From contig NZ_JAUKWH010000001.1 in the NCBI RefSeq assembly GCF_030504625.1, positions 186,001 through 250,000 on the forward strand: a stretch of DNA of 64,000 bases. Reading direction: 5' to 3'. Of the stretch, positions 1 through 11,166 are shown piece after piece. Position 1 is the first letter of the stretch. Every line of letters starts with the position of its first letter. Both the position numbers and the translations under genes were made by a program. This stretch comes from Neisseria sp. MVDL19-042950 (GTDB lineage: Bacteria; Pseudomonadota; Gammaproteobacteria; Burkholderiales; Neisseriaceae). The notes beneath the pieces are model-generated. The model did no database searches and was not told where the DNA came from. It was given only the letters and a program-made list of their open reading frames with translations.

Positions 1-957
1 GAACGTTTCATGGAACGTTATGCGCCGACCGTAAAAGATTTGGCTTCTCGCGACGTGGTTTCGCGAGCTATGGCGATGGAAATTTATGAAGGCCGTGGCT
101 GCGGTAAAAATAAAGACCATGTGTTGCTGAAAATCGACCATATCGGTGCGGAAAAAATTATGGAAAAACTGCCGGGTATCCGCGAGATTTCCATCCAGTT
201 TGCCGGTATCGACCCGATTAAAGATCCGATTCCGGTTGTGCCGACCACTCACTACATGATGGGCGGTATTCCTACCAATTATTTGGGCGAAGTGGTTGTG
301 CCGCAAGGCGATAATCCCGAAGCCGTAGTGAACGGTTTATATGCAGCCGGAGAATGTGCTTGTGCTTCCGTGCATGGTGCCAACCGTTTAGGTACCAACT
401 CCCTGTTAGACTTGGTTGTATTCGGTAAATCTGCCGGCGACAGCATGATTGAGTATATTAACAAGCAAGACGGCTGGAAAGAGTTGCCCGGCAATGCAGG
501 CAAGCTTACCAAACGGCGTTTGGATCGTTTGAATAACCAAACCGGCGGAGAGAATGTAGATGAATTGCGTCGCGAGTTACAACGCACGGTTCAACTGCAT
601 GCCGGTGTGTTCCGTACCGATGCCATCTTAAAAGAAGGTGTGGATAAGGTATTGACGATTGCAGAGCGCGTGAAAAATACCGAAATTAAAGACAAGAGCC
701 AAGTATGGAATACCGCACGCATAGAGGCTTTGGAGTTGGATAACTTGATTGAGGTGGCCAAAGCTACTTTAGTATCCGCCGAAGCGCGTAAAGAATCGCG
801 CGGAGCACATGCTTCGGACGACCACCCCGAGCGCGATGATGAAAATTGGATGAAACACACCCTTTTCTACACCGCCGACAACAGCTTGTCCTACAAACCG
901 GTTCACACCAAACCACTTACCGTCGACTATATTGAACCGGCCAAGCGCGTTTACTAA
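1..957 (+). CDS. sdhA: Succinate dehydrogenase flavoprotein subunit, C-terminal part
   Basis: This is the last 318 codons of SdhA (full family length about 590). The reading frame is open from base 1, so the first visible Met is internal. SdhA oxidises succinate to fumarate on covalent FAD in the membrane-anchored complex II. The fragment has HYMMGGIPTN, which carries a substrate-binding His, followed by AAGECACASVHGANRLG and NSLLDLVVFG, the C-terminal FAD-domain signature with the catalytic Arg. The end of the protein is the usual helical and capping C-terminal domain finishing in EPAKRVY. sdhB follows after 21 bases, so the two are surely cotranscribed; sdhC and sdhD are expected just left of the window. 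Confidence 0.97.
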   Translation, partial: ERFMERYAPTVKDLASRDVVSRAMAMEIYEGRGCGKNKDHVLLKIDHIGAEKIMEKLPGIREISIQFAGIDPIKDPIPVVPTTHYMMGGIPTNYLGEVVVPQGDNPEAVVNGLYAAGECACASVHGANRLGTNSLLDLVVFGKSAGDSMIEYINKQDGWKELPGNAGKLTKRRLDRLNNQTGGENVDELRRELQRTVQLHAGVFRTDAILKEGVDKVLTIAERVKNTEIKDKSQVWNTARIEALELDNLIEVAKATLVSAEARKESRGAHASDDHPERDDENWMKHTLFYTADNSLSYKPVHTKPLTVDYIEPAKRVY

Positions 958-978
958 AAAATATAAGGAACACAACAC

Positions 979-1683
979 ATGGAAAAGATACGTTTTCAGG
1001 TGTACCGCTACAATCCTGACGCAGATGCAAAGCCCTATATGCAGGATTACGAAGTGGAAATCGAACCTACTGATGTTAAATTATTGGATGCATTGGTTAA
1101 ATTAAAAGCTGTGGATGACAGCCTGTCTTTCCGCCGCTCATGTCGTGAAGGTATTTGCGGTTCAGACGGCATGAACATCAACGGCAAAAACGGGTTGGCT
1201 TGCTTAACCGATATCCGCAGTTTGAAACAGCCGATTAAATTGCGCCCGCTGCCGGGATTGCCCGTTGTTCGCGATTTGATTGTTGATATGACACAGTTTT
1301 TCAAACAATATCACTCCATCAAACCGTATGTTGTCAACGATACTCCCGCACCTGATCGCGAGCGTTTGCAAACCCAAGAAGAACGCAAAGAGTTGGACGG
1401 CTTGTACGAATGTATTTTGTGCGCTTGCTGTTCCACCGCTTGTCCGTCGTTTTGGTGGAATCCTGATAAGTTTGTAGGCCCGTCCGGTTTATTGAATGCT
1501 TACCGCTTTATTGCGGACAGCCGCGATACCATCACCAATGAACGGTTGGATAATTTGAACGACCCTTACCGTTTGTTCCGTTGCCATACGATTATGAATT
1601 GCGTGGACGTATGTCCTAAGCATTTAAATCCGACACGGGCAATCGGCAAGATTAAAGAAATCATGTTGAAACGAGCTATTTAA
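979..1683 (+). CDS. sdhB: Succinate dehydrogenase iron-sulfur subunit
   Basis: A 234-residue protein, the normal SdhB length. It passes electrons from the FAD of SdhA to ubiquinone through three Fe-S centres. The N-terminal plant-type ferredoxin domain has SCREGICGSDG followed by a further Cys (2Fe-2S). The C-terminal domain has CILCACCSTACP and CHTIMNCVDVCP, giving the 4Fe-4S and 3Fe-4S ligands. The start is supported by AAGGAA about 10 bases upstream of the ATG. It lies between sdhA and sdhE with very short spacers, as part of one operon. Confidence 0.98.
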   Translation: MEKIRFQVYRYNPDADAKPYMQDYEVEIEPTDVKLLDALVKLKAVDDSLSFRRSCREGICGSDGMNINGKNGLACLTDIRSLKQPIKLRPLPGLPVVRDLIVDMTQFFKQYHSIKPYVVNDTPAPDRERLQTQEERKELDGLYECILCACCSTACPSFWWNPDKFVGPSGLLNAYRFIADSRDTITNERLDNLNDPYRLFRCHTIMNCVDVCPKHLNPTRAIGKIKEIMLKRAI

Positions 1684-1688
1684 ATAAA

Positions 1689-1937
1689 ATGGTGGCTTTT
1701 GATGAAACCGCGAAGCGGAGAATCCGCTTCTTAACCCGCAGAGGTTTGCTTGAGCTTGATATCGTGCTCGGGCGGTTTATGGAAAAAGAATTCCAGAACC
1801 TCAATGATGAAGAATTGTCAGTGTTTGTAGCGCTTTTGGATTTGCCCGATCCTGAATTTTTGGCGTTGGTAAACGAAAAAGAAAAAACAGACAATCCGCA
1901 ATTTAAATCATTGCTGGATAAAATCAGGCAGTGTTAA
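1689..1937 (+). CDS. sdhE: FAD assembly factor SdhE
   Basis: An 82-residue protein of the SdhE/YgfY family (Pfam Sdh5). These proteins bind SdhA and promote covalent flavinylation. The hallmark RGxxE motif is visible as RRGLLELD near residue 14, in a small all-helical protein of typical length. It starts six bases after the sdhB stop, so it is made together with its client complex. It was earlier called CptB in enterics because it sat beside a toxin-like gene; here the context is purely the TCA operon. Confidence 0.93.
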   Translation: MVAFDETAKRRIRFLTRRGLLELDIVLGRFMEKEFQNLNDEELSVFVALLDLPDPEFLALVNEKEKTDNPQFKSLLDKIRQC

Positions 1938-1992
1938 TAAGACTGCTTGCATATTTCATCACCTTGCATAGAAGAATAAAGGAGCTAAAGAG

Positions 1993-3276
1993 ATGTCTCA
2001 ATCAATTAAAGTAGCAATCGAAGGTAAAGACACCTTGGAACTGCCTGTTTTGAAAGGTACTTTGGGTAACGATGTAGTCGATATCCGTACCTTTACCAAA
2101 GGTTCTGGTATGTTTACTTTTGATCCGGGCTTTGTTTCAACTGCGAGCTGCGAATCAAAAATTACGTTCATTGATGGTGATAAAGGCCAGCTTTATTATC
2201 GCGGCTATCCCATTGAACAATTGGCCGAGGGCAGCGATTATTTGGAAGTATGCTATTTGTTGATTTATGGCGAACTACCTACTGCCGAAGAGAAAAACAA
2301 ATTCGTTAATACCGTGATGCACCATACGATGGTTCATGAACAACTGACTTGGTTTTTCCGCGGTTTCCGCCGTGATGCCCACCCGATGGCCATGATGGTG
2401 GGTGTGGTAGGTGCCTTGTCCGCTTTCTATCAAGACAGTTTGGATATCGCCGATCCGGATCATCGTAAAGTGGCGATTTATCGTTTGATTTCCAAAATCC
2501 CTACGATTGCTGCAATGTGCTACCGTTATTCAAATGGTTTGCCGTTTAATTATCCGAAGAATAATCTTTCGTATACGGCAAATTTTATGCACATGATGTT
2601 TGCTACTCCTTGTGAAGATTACGAACCTAATCCGGTATTGGTGCGTGCGCTGGATCGTATTTTCATTCTGCATGCAGACCACGAGCAAAATGCGTCAACT
2701 TCTACCGTGCGTTTGGCAGGCTCTTCCGGTGCCAATCCGTTTGCATGTATTGCCGCCGGTATTGCCAGCTTGTGGGGGCCGGCTCATGGCGGTGCTAACG
2801 AAGCCGTGTTGAAAATGTTGGATGAAATCGGCGACGTATCTAACGTAGCAGCCTTTATGGAAGGTGTGAAAGAGCGCAAATACCGCCTGATGGGTTTCGG
2901 GCACCGTGTTTACCGCAATATGGATCCCCGCGCCAGCATCATGCGTGAAACTTGTTATGAAGTGTTGAATGAGTTGGGCTTGCAAGATGACCCGCAATTC
3001 AAGTTGGCGATGGAATTGGAGAAAATCGCGCTCAATGATCCTTATTTTGTCGAACGTAAACTGTATCCGAATGTGGATTTCTACTCTGGCATCGTATTGT
3101 CTGCATTGGGCATTCCGGTTTCAATGTTTACCGTTATCTTCGCTTTGGCGCGTACGGTAGGTTGGATTTCACATTGGCATGAAATGATTAGTGATCCCAA
3201 TCAAAAAATCGGTCGCCCGCGCCAGCTTTATACTGGCTCGCCGCGACGCGATTTTGTACCGGTTGAGAAGCGTTAA
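1993..3276 (+). CDS. gltA: Citrate synthase
   Basis: A 427-residue type I (hexameric, NADH-sensitive class) citrate synthase that condenses oxaloacetate and acetyl-CoA. The catalytic residues are visible: His in [11 protein letters not shown], His in [15 protein letters not shown] and Asp in [10 protein letters not shown]. The ATG is preceded by AAGGAG with 8 bases spacing, which fixes the start. It follows sdhE by 55 bases and closes the sdh transcription unit; a hairpin lies 20 bases after the stop. Confidence 0.98.
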   Translation: MSQSIKVAIEGKDTLELPVLKGTLGNDVVDIRTFTKGSGMFTFDPGFVSTASCESKITFIDGDKGQLYYRGYPIEQLAEGSDYLEVCYLLIYGELPTAEEKNKFVNTVMHHTMVHEQLTWFFRGFRRDAHPMAMMVGVVGALSAFYQDSLDIADPDHRKVAIYRLISKIPTIAAMCYRYSNGLPFNYPKNNLSYTANFMHMMFATPCEDYEPNPVLVRALDRIFILHADHEQNASTSTVRLAGSSGANPFACIAAGIASLWGPAHGGANEAVLKMLDEIGDVSNVAAFMEGVKERKYRLMGFGHRVYRNMDPRASIMRETCYEVLNELGLQDDPQFKLAMELEKIALNDPYFVERKLYPNVDFYSGIVLSALGIPVSMFTVIFALARTVGWISHWHEMISDPNQKIGRPRQLYTGSPRRDFVPVEKR

Positions 3277-3295
3277 CCGATTGATTGTTTTAATG

Positions 3296-3332
3296 TCCTA
3301 CTTGTTTCAGACGGCATTCGAAGCAAGTAGGA
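3296..3332 (+). terminator. Hairpin after gltA with an AT-form DUS in the loop
   Basis: TCCTACTTG (3296-3304) pairs with CAAGTAGGA (3324-3332). The stem can extend through a G-T pair into TTC/GAA. The loop carries TTCAGACGGCAT, one of the few ATGCCGTCTGAA-type DUS copies in this window. No clear T-run follows, so it may be a weak terminator or an mRNA-stabilising structure between gltA and sucA. Confidence 0.5.
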
Positions 3333-3517
3333 TTCATTTGAAACGGATATGATTATTGTGTAGTCTAATTACTTTAAAATCAAAGCGGAAAATATTAGCA
3401 AACTTAATTTTCAGAGGGTAGAATGGATATATTTTCAAGCGACACCGGCTGCGTTTTGAAGATAAAGAAATTCTACTCTTTTAAATTTTCTACAAACCAA
3501 AGGCAAAGGCAGAAGCC

Positions 3518-6349
3518 ATGATGGATGATAAACTAAATTTCTCTTATTTATTTGGTTCCAACGCACCTTACATCGAAGAATTATACGAAAACTTTCTTAA
3601 TGACCCCCAATCGGTAGACGATAATTGGAGGCACTATTTTAGTGATCTGGCAGCTCAGCCTGGTGCAGTAGAAAGAGATGTGGCGCATCGTCCGATTCAA
3701 GAATCTTTTGCCAATCTTGCCAAAAATAAAGCCACGGCTGCTATTTCGGGCGGCTTGGATGAAACTTTGATGAAAAAGCAAGTAGGCGTGCTGCGGCTGA
3801 TGTCTGCTTATCGGATTCAAGGCGTAGGTGCCGCCCGGCTTGATCCTCTCGAACGCATGCCTCCTCGCAATATAGAGGCCTTAGATCCTAAATTCCACGG
3901 CTTAAGCGATGCTGACATGGCTGTCCAGTTCAGTGTAGGTGAGGGGGATTTTTCCGGTCGGGACAAAATGACCTTGTCGGATATCGTTAGCAACCTGAAG
4001 CAGACTTATTGCGGACATATCGGCATCGAATATATGTATATCGCCAATACCGATGAGCGTCGTTGGATTAGAAATTATTTTGAAAGCAGCTTATCTACTC
4101 CTAAATTCAACGTTGAGCAGAAACGTTATATTCTGAAACAAATTACTGCCGCCGAAACCATGGAACGTTATCTGCATACCAAATATGTAGGGCAAAAGCG
4201 TTTCTCCGTCGAAGGTGGCGAAAGTGCCATTGCCGGTTTGAACTATTTGATTCAAAACGCCGGTAGAGATGGTGTTGAAGAAGTCATTATCGGCATGGCA
4301 CACCGTGGCCGTCTGAATGTATTGGTGAATACTTTGGGTAAAAAACCGAGCGACTTGTTTGCCGAGTTTGAGGGTCGTGCCGTCGCAACTCTGCCCAGCG
4401 GCGACGTAAAATACCATATGGGATTCAACTCCGATATTGCTACTCCGAACGGCCCTATGCATGTTACTCTGGCGTTCAACCCTTCGCATTTGGAAATCGT
4501 TAACCCCGTGGTTGAAGGTTCGGCACGTGCCAAGCAACGCCGTCGCGGCGGGTGCGGTCAAAATGAGGTGTTGCCCGTTTTGATTCACGGAGATTCGGCT
4601 TTCATCGGATTGGGTGTCAATCAAGCGACATTCAATCTTTCCAAAACCCGCGGTTATACTACCGGTGGTACGGTTCATATCGTTATCAACAACCAAATCG
4701 GCTTTACCACTTCGGATACCCGTGATGTGCGTTCGACTGTTTACTGTACCGATATCGCAAAAATGGTGGAAGCACCGGTATTCCATGTGAACGGCGACGA
4801 TCCTGAAGCAGTATGTTTTGTTGTACAGGCTGCTTTGGATTACCGCAAACGCTTCAAAAAAGATGTGGTGATAGATTTGGTATGTTTCCGTAAACTGGGC
4901 CACAACGAAGGCGATGACCCCACATTGACCCAGCCGATGATGTACAAAAAAGTGTCGCAACATCCGGGCACGCGAGCTTTATATGCCGACAAACTGATTG
5001 CTGAAGGCATTATCAAAGCTGAAGAAGCCGAAAGTTACATTCAGGCTTACCGTGCCGCTTTGGATAAAGGCGAACATGTTGAACAAACCCGCTTGACTGA
5101 TTACGAAAGCAAACACCGTGTAGATTGGTCTAAGTACCAAGGCCAAGATTGGCGTGAAAAAGTGGAAAGCGGCCTGCCTGCCGCCGATATCAAACGTTTG
5201 GCAGACAAGTTTACCGAAGTACCTGAAAATTTCACTTTGCACAATACCGCCAAGCGCGTGCTTGAAGCACGCAAAGGCATGGCTACGGGCGAGCAGCCGA
5301 TTGACTGGGGTATGGCGGAAACGATTGCATATGCCAGTTTGGTAACCAACGGCACGGGGGTGCGGATTTCCGGCGAAGATTCAGGACGCGGCACGTTCTC
5401 TCACCGTCATGCCGTGCTGCATGATCAAAATCGTGAGAAAAGCGATGACGGCGCTTATGTTCCGCTCCGCCATATGGCAGAGGGGCAAGCCGACTTTATG
5501 GTTATCGACTCCATCTTGAATGAAGAAGCGGTAATGGCCTACGAATATGGTTTTGCCTGCTCGGCTCCCGACAAATTAACCATTTGGGAAGCACAGTTCG
5601 GCGACTTTGCCAACGGCGCGCAAGTGGTTATCGACCAGTTTATTTCATCGGGTGAAACCAAATGGGGGCGTTTGTGCGGATTGACGACCATTCTGCCACA
5701 CGGTTACGACGGCCAAGGGCCGGAACACTCTTCGGCACGTTTGGAACGTTGGTTGCAACTGTGTTCGGAAGAAAACATGCAGATTATCATGCCGTCCGAA
5801 GCATCCCAGATGTTCCATATATTGCGCCGCCAAGCACTGCGTTCATACCGCAAGCCGTTGGTTATCTTCATGTCGAAACGTTTGTTGCGCTTTAAAGATT
5901 CAATGAGCCCGTTGGAAAACTTTACTGAAGGCTCGGCGTTCCGTCCGGTGATCGGCGATGTGGAAGAACGCGATAACGGCAAAGTGAAACGGGTGATTCT
6001 GTGTGCCGGTCAGGTTTATTACGATTTGGCGGCGGCACGTGTGGAGCGCAATTTGACGGATTACATTGCGATCATTCGCTTGGAACAACTGTATCCGTTC
6101 CCATACGAAGAAATAAAAGCCGAATTGGATAAATATCCGCAAGTAAAAGAAGTGATGTGGGCGCAGGAAGAACCGCGTAACCAAGGGGCGTTTTATCAGA
6201 TCCGCCACCGTATCGAGCGTGTTTTGAATGAGTCGCAAAAACTGACTTATGCGGGTCGTCCGGCCAGTGCTTCTCCTGCTGTCGGCTATATGAGCAAACA
6301 CGTTGCCCAACTCAAACAGTTGGTTGACGATGCGATGAATTTGAACTGA
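3518..6349 (+). CDS. sucA: 2-oxoglutarate dehydrogenase E1 component
   Basis: A 943-residue thiamine-diphosphate-dependent dehydrogenase, the normal SucA length. It decarboxylates 2-oxoglutarate and passes the succinyl group to the lipoyl arm of SucB. Visible are the short N-terminal E2-binding segment, GMAHRGRLNVL in the first TPP domain, VNGDDPEAV and HNEGDDPTLTQPMMY of the active site, and the transketolase-like C-terminal half with EDSGRGTFSHRHAVLHDQ. A 240-base gap separates it from gltA, so it probably has its own promoter. sucB follows after 60 bases. Confidence 0.98.
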   Translation: MMDDKLNFSYLFGSNAPYIEELYENFLNDPQSVDDNWRHYFSDLAAQPGAVERDVAHRPIQESFANLAKNKATAAISGGLDETLMKKQVGVLRLMSAYRIQGVGAARLDPLERMPPRNIEALDPKFHGLSDADMAVQFSVGEGDFSGRDKMTLSDIVSNLKQTYCGHIGIEYMYIANTDERRWIRNYFESSLSTPKFNVEQKRYILKQITAAETMERYLHTKYVGQKRFSVEGGESAIAGLNYLIQNAGRDGVEEVIIGMAHRGRLNVLVNTLGKKPSDLFAEFEGRAVATLPSGDVKYHMGFNSDIATPNGPMHVTLAFNPSHLEIVNPVVEGSARAKQRRRGGCGQNEVLPVLIHGDSAFIGLGVNQATFNLSKTRGYTTGGTVHIVINNQIGFTTSDTRDVRSTVYCTDIAKMVEAPVFHVNGDDPEAVCFVVQAALDYRKRFKKDVVIDLVCFRKLGHNEGDDPTLTQPMMYKKVSQHPGTRALYADKLIAEGIIKAEEAESYIQAYRAALDKGEHVEQTRLTDYESKHRVDWSKYQGQDWREKVESGLPAADIKRLADKFTEVPENFTLHNTAKRVLEARKGMATGEQPIDWGMAETIAYASLVTNGTGVRISGEDSGRGTFSHRHAVLHDQNREKSDDGAYVPLRHMAEGQADFMVIDSILNEEAVMAYEYGFACSAPDKLTIWEAQFGDFANGAQVVIDQFISSGETKWGRLCGLTTILPHGYDGQGPEHSSARLERWLQLCSEENMQIIMPSEASQMFHILRRQALRSYRKPLVIFMSKRLLRFKDSMSPLENFTEGSAFRPVIGDVEERDNGKVKRVILCAGQVYYDLAAARVERNLTDYIAIIRLEQLYPFPYEEIKAELDKYPQVKEVMWAQEEPRNQGAFYQIRHRIERVLNESQKLTYAGRPASASPAVGYMSKHVAQLKQLVDDAMNLN

Positions 6350-6360
6350 ACCATTAATGA

Positions 6361-6389
6361 GGCCATCTGAAACATTTTTTCAGACGGCC
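6361..6389 (+). repeat. Imperfect inverted DUS pair between sucA and sucB
   Basis: GGCCATCTGAAA (6361-6372, one mismatch to the DUS core) faces TTTCAGACGGCC. The hairpin sits within the sucA-sucB spacer. It could attenuate or help process the transcript rather than end it, as sucB needs to be expressed with sucA. Confidence 0.6.
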
Positions 6390-6409
6390 GCACACTACCG
6401 GAGAAAAAA

Positions 6410-7588
6410 ATGATTGTTGAAGTAAAAGTACCTGTATTGTCGGAAAGTGTGTCTGAAGGCACTTTGATGACTTGGCACAAAAAAGTGGGCGACTTTGTAG
6501 AGCGCGACGAGATTTTGATTGATGTGGAAACCGATAAAGTGGTTTTGGAAGTGCCCTCACCACAAGCCGGTGTTTTGGTCGAAATCGTGGCGCAAGACGG
6601 TGAAACGGTGGTTGCACAGCAGCTTTTGGCCAAAATCGATACTACGGCCAAAGCAGAAGCTGCCGCACCGGCTGCTGCCGCTCCCGCCGAAGCCGCTGCA
6701 CCTGCATCCAACACACAATCCGGTGTGGCCATGCCTGCCGCAGCCAAGCTGGCTGCCGAAAAAGGCGTGGACATCGGCAGCGTGCAAGGTTCGGGTCGTG
6801 ACGGACGGGTATTGAAAGAAGATGTGCAAAATGCATCTGCCGCGCCTAAAGCTGCCGCTCCTGCCACTGCACCCGTTCCCGCCGGTGCCCGTCCGGAGCA
6901 ACGTGTGCCGATGAGCCGCTTGCGTGCGCGTGTGGCCGAACGTCTGCTGGCTTCGCAGCAAGAAAATGCCATCTTGACTACATTTAACGAAGTCAACATG
7001 AAACCGGTTATGGATTTGCGTGCCAAATATAAAGAAAAATTCGAAAAAGAGCACGGTGTGAAGCTGGGCTTTATGTCGTTCTTCGTCAAAGCCGCTGTGG
7101 CCGCTTTGAAAAAATATCCGGTAGTGAATGCTTCTGTTGACGGCAACGATATCGTTTATCACGGTTATTTTGATATCGGTATCGCCATCGGCAGCCCGCG
7201 CGGTCTGGTTGTGCCGATTCTGCGTGATGCGGACCAAATGAGCATCGCGGATATTGAAAAAGCCATTGTCGATTATGCAGTTAAGGCTAAAGACGGTAAA
7301 ATTGCATTGGAAGATTTAACCGGCGGTACTTTCAGTATCACCAACGGCGGTACTTTCGGTTCGATGATGTCTACGCCGATCATCAACCCGCCGCAATCTG
7401 CCATTTTGGGTATGCACGCTACCAAAGACCGTGCCGTGGTTGAAAACGGTCAAGTGGTGGTGCGCCCGATGATGTATTTGGCTTTGTCTTACGACCACCG
7501 TATCATTGATGGTCGTGAGGCAGTGCTAACTTTGGTAACTATTAAAGACTTGTTGGAAGATCCGGCGCGTTTGTTGTTGGATCTCTAA
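6410..7588 (+). CDS. sucB: 2-oxoglutarate dehydrogenase E2 (dihydrolipoyl succinyltransferase)
   Basis: A 392-residue E2 subunit that forms the core of the OGDH complex. Residues 1-75 are a lipoyl domain with the lipoylated Lys in [11 protein letters not shown]. An Ala/Pro-rich flexible linker follows, then a peripheral subunit-binding domain around [16 protein letters not shown], a second Ala/Pro linker, and the catalytic acyltransferase domain with [12 protein letters not shown] at the end. AGAAAAAA before the ATG is a modest ribosome site. It belongs with sucA and lpd. Confidence 0.98.
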   Translation: MIVEVKVPVLSESVSEGTLMTWHKKVGDFVERDEILIDVETDKVVLEVPSPQAGVLVEIVAQDGETVVAQQLLAKIDTTAKAEAAAPAAAAPAEAAAPASNTQSGVAMPAAAKLAAEKGVDIGSVQGSGRDGRVLKEDVQNASAAPKAAAPATAPVPAGARPEQRVPMSRLRARVAERLLASQQENAILTTFNEVNMKPVMDLRAKYKEKFEKEHGVKLGFMSFFVKAAVAALKKYPVVNASVDGNDIVYHGYFDIGIAIGSPRGLVVPILRDADQMSIADIEKAIVDYAVKAKDGKIALEDLTGGTFSITNGGTFGSMMSTPIINPPQSAILGMHATKDRAVVENGQVVVRPMMYLALSYDHRIIDGREAVLTLVTIKDLLEDPARLLLDL

Positions 7589-7603
7589 AAACGATAACTT
7601 GGC

Positions 7604-7639
7604 TTTCAGACGGCCTGAAGTGATTTAGGCCGTCTGAAA
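7604..7639 (+). terminator. Inverted DUS pair after sucB
   Basis: TTTCAGACGGCCT (7604-7616) and AGGCCGTCTGAAA (7627-7639) form a perfect 13-bp stem with a 10-base loop. No T-run follows on the plus strand, so it may be only a partial terminator before the lipoprotein gene and lpd. Confidence 0.6.
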
Positions 7640-7656
7640 AGAAAATATAGAAGAAT

Positions 7657-7911
7657 ATGAAATATACTGTTTTACTTTTCACTTTATTATTAGGGGCTTG
7701 TGCAAGTACGCCGGAAGAAGAATATCTGGTGTCTGCTTATGATGATCATGGTCGTTTGTTAAGCAAACGGGTTGAAATGGGTACTAATAGAGCGGGCGTT
7801 CCGCTTGCACGGGATACTTTATGTAAAGTACACCCGAAAGCAATCATCCGTGTGCACAATAAAGCGACCAAACAAATGGTAAAAGAATATCCGCCGTATA
7901 AGTGCCGTTGA
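7657..7911 (+). CDS. Small putative lipoprotein between sucB and lpd
   Basis: An 84-residue protein that begins with a lipoprotein signal: a short hydrophobic stretch ending in the lipobox LLGAC, so Cys15 would be lipidated. The mature part is about 70 residues, basic, with two further Cys (LCKVHP and the C-terminal YKCR) that could form a disulfide. I do not recognise a named family. Its place inside the OGDH gene set is more likely positional than functional, because the protein should be exported. AGAAGA precedes the ATG. Confidence 0.8.
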   Translation: MKYTVLLFTLLLGACASTPEEEYLVSAYDDHGRLLSKRVEMGTNRAGVPLARDTLCKVHPKAIIRVHNKATKQMVKEYPPYKCR

Positions 7912-9405
<1,494 letters not shown>

Positions 9406-9443
9406 TTGGAGGCCGTCTGAAAGCCCCCGATAAAATCAAATGG

Positions 9444-9477
9444 AGCCGCTTCGTCGAAAGTAGGGCGGCTTTATTTT
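9444..9477 (+). terminator. Probable terminator after lpd
   Basis: AGCCGC (9444-9449) pairs with GCGGCT (9465-9470), followed by TTATTTT. A single DUS (AGGCCGTCTGAAAG) lies just upstream at about 9410. Confidence 0.55.
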
Positions 9478-9711
9478 GATATTCCTCAAATTACTTTTTC
9501 AGGGTTGAGTGGACAATACGTCGAAATGCTGAAACCGATGTGTTTTTCAGACGGCCTGAAAGACGGGTTAAGTTGCGGGAAAATATATAACAAGAAATAT
9601 ACCTCAGAGCAGTATCGGACAAAGGTATCTGCTTTACGCAGAAGCAGTTAAGCCATTAGATAGATTTTTGTAAAACAATATTCATGATTAATCTGCCGAT
9701 AGGAGTGTCTT
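9478..9711. other. Intergenic region before the epimerase gene
   Basis: AT-rich spacer with one reverse DUS (TTTTTCAGACGGCCTGAAAG, near 9544). No gene was found. It probably holds the promoter of the AGE-family gene, but no good -35/-10 pair was identified. Confidence 0.5.
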
Positions 9712-11097
9712 ATGATAAACGCGTTACAAAACTTGCAGCACAGACGCTGGTTGTTTGAGCAAAGCATTGCTTTGCTTGATTTTGCCCGCAAATCTAAAGT
9801 GTTTTTAGGTTTCGGTTATCTCGATAAAAACGGCGAAGTCGATTACGACCAACCCGTTCAAGCATGGATAAGTTGCCGCATGACGCACATTTACAGCATT
9901 GGTGCGTTGATGGGTGTGGAAGGTTGCCGCGAACTTGCCGAACACGGTATTTGCACATTGCTCGAATATTTTGAAGACCCTATACACGGCGGTTTTTTTG
10001 AGGCTGTCGAGCACCAGCCCGATATAAACGGCAAAGCTGTGCCCACAGAATCCGGCACACGAAAAACCGCTTATACCCATGCTTTCGTATTGTTGGCCGC
10101 TTCGAGCGGGGTGCTGGCATACATTAAGAGAGCCGATGAATTGTTTGACAAAATCAGTAAAGTTATCGACGAATATTTCTGGGATGAAGAAACCGGAAAA
10201 ATGCGCGAATCTTTTTCACGCGATTTTTTGGAAAGTGAGCCTTATCGCGGCATCAACGCCAATATGCATACCGTGGAAGCCTGCCTTGCCGCGTTTGATG
10301 CCCAACTGATGCAGAATCTTTCTTCGGCAGACGAACAGACGTTGAATTGGCTGCGGCGTGCCAACTCGATTATCGGTTTCACATTCGGTTTGGCCAAACA
10401 AAACGATTACCGCATTCCCGAACATTTCGATGAAGATTGGCAGGTGCTTTGGAATTACAATGAAAACGACAAAGCACACCAGTTCCGCCCTTATGGTGCC
10501 ACCGTCGGCCATGCTTTCGAATGGGCGCGGTTGGCGTGTAATGCGTCGGTTATGAATCAAAAATACGGCATCCGCGTTCGGGAAAATTTTGTCGATATCG
10601 CCCACAATTTATTCCGCCAAGCTTTGAACAATTGGCATTGCGACGGGGCGGACGGTTTTGTGTACACCACGGATTTCAAAGGCAAGCCGATTGTGCACGA
10701 CCGTATGCATTGGGTATTGTGCGAAGCCATCGGTGCGAGCGTGGCGTTAAACGGCGTAGAGGCGGCTTCGAATGCATTGCCGCAGAAATCAACCAAAGTG
10801 GCCAACTATATCGCGGCAGAGTTGGGTAATGAGTTTTCTTATTGGTATGAAGAATTTATGGCTTATGCGGCAGGATTTTTGATTGAGGATGCCGGTAAGT
10901 GGCATCACCAACTTGATGCCGAAAACCGCCCCGCCGACGGTATTTGGGCGGGCAAGCCGGACATTTATCACGCGTTCCAAAGTTTGATGCTGCCGCTGCT
11001 GCCTTTCGGACATTTCATCACCGCAGCCGTGCGATACAATTCTCCCGACCGCTACCGCCCTAAAATCGACGGTCGCGTTCGGATAGATATTTTGTAA
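9712..11097 (+). CDS. AGE-family sugar epimerase/isomerase
   Basis: A 461-residue (alpha/alpha)6-barrel protein of the N-acylglucosamine 2-epimerase family, which includes aldose-ketose isomerases such as YihS. The family's key His residues are seen in NANMHTVEACLAA, VGHAFEWARL, DRMHWVLCEAIGAS and DIYHAFQSLMLP. These fit a 1,2-enediol-type isomerase or epimerase acting on a mannose-like sugar, but the substrate cannot be read from sequence. GGAGTG precedes the ATG. It stands alone between lpd and sucC, flanked by its own terminator, so it is not part of a sugar operon. Confidence 0.88.
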   Translation: MINALQNLQHRRWLFEQSIALLDFARKSKVFLGFGYLDKNGEVDYDQPVQAWISCRMTHIYSIGALMGVEGCRELAEHGICTLLEYFEDPIHGGFFEAVEHQPDINGKAVPTESGTRKTAYTHAFVLLAASSGVLAYIKRADELFDKISKVIDEYFWDEETGKMRESFSRDFLESEPYRGINANMHTVEACLAAFDAQLMQNLSSADEQTLNWLRRANSIIGFTFGLAKQNDYRIPEHFDEDWQVLWNYNENDKAHQFRPYGATVGHAFEWARLACNASVMNQKYGIRVRENFVDIAHNLFRQALNNWHCDGADGFVYTTDFKGKPIVHDRMHWVLCEAIGASVALNGVEAASNALPQKSTKVANYIAAELGNEFSYWYEEFMAYAAGFLIEDAGKWHHQLDAENRPADGIWAGKPDIYHAFQSLMLPLLPFGHFITAAVRYNSPDRYRPKIDGRVRIDIL

Positions 11098-11120
11098 GCC
11101 CGCTTTCATTGTCAAACAGA

Positions 11121-11155
11121 AAAACCGTTACATGCATTGCGCTGTAACGGTTTTT
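11121..11155 (+). terminator. Rho-independent terminator of the epimerase gene
   Basis: AAAACCGTTAC (11121-11131) pairs with GTAACGGTTTT (11144-11154), an 11-bp stem with 12-base loop ending in a T-run. It is a DUS-free, classical terminator 23 bases after the stop codon. Confidence 0.9.
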
Positions 11156-11166
11156 GCTTGTTTCGT

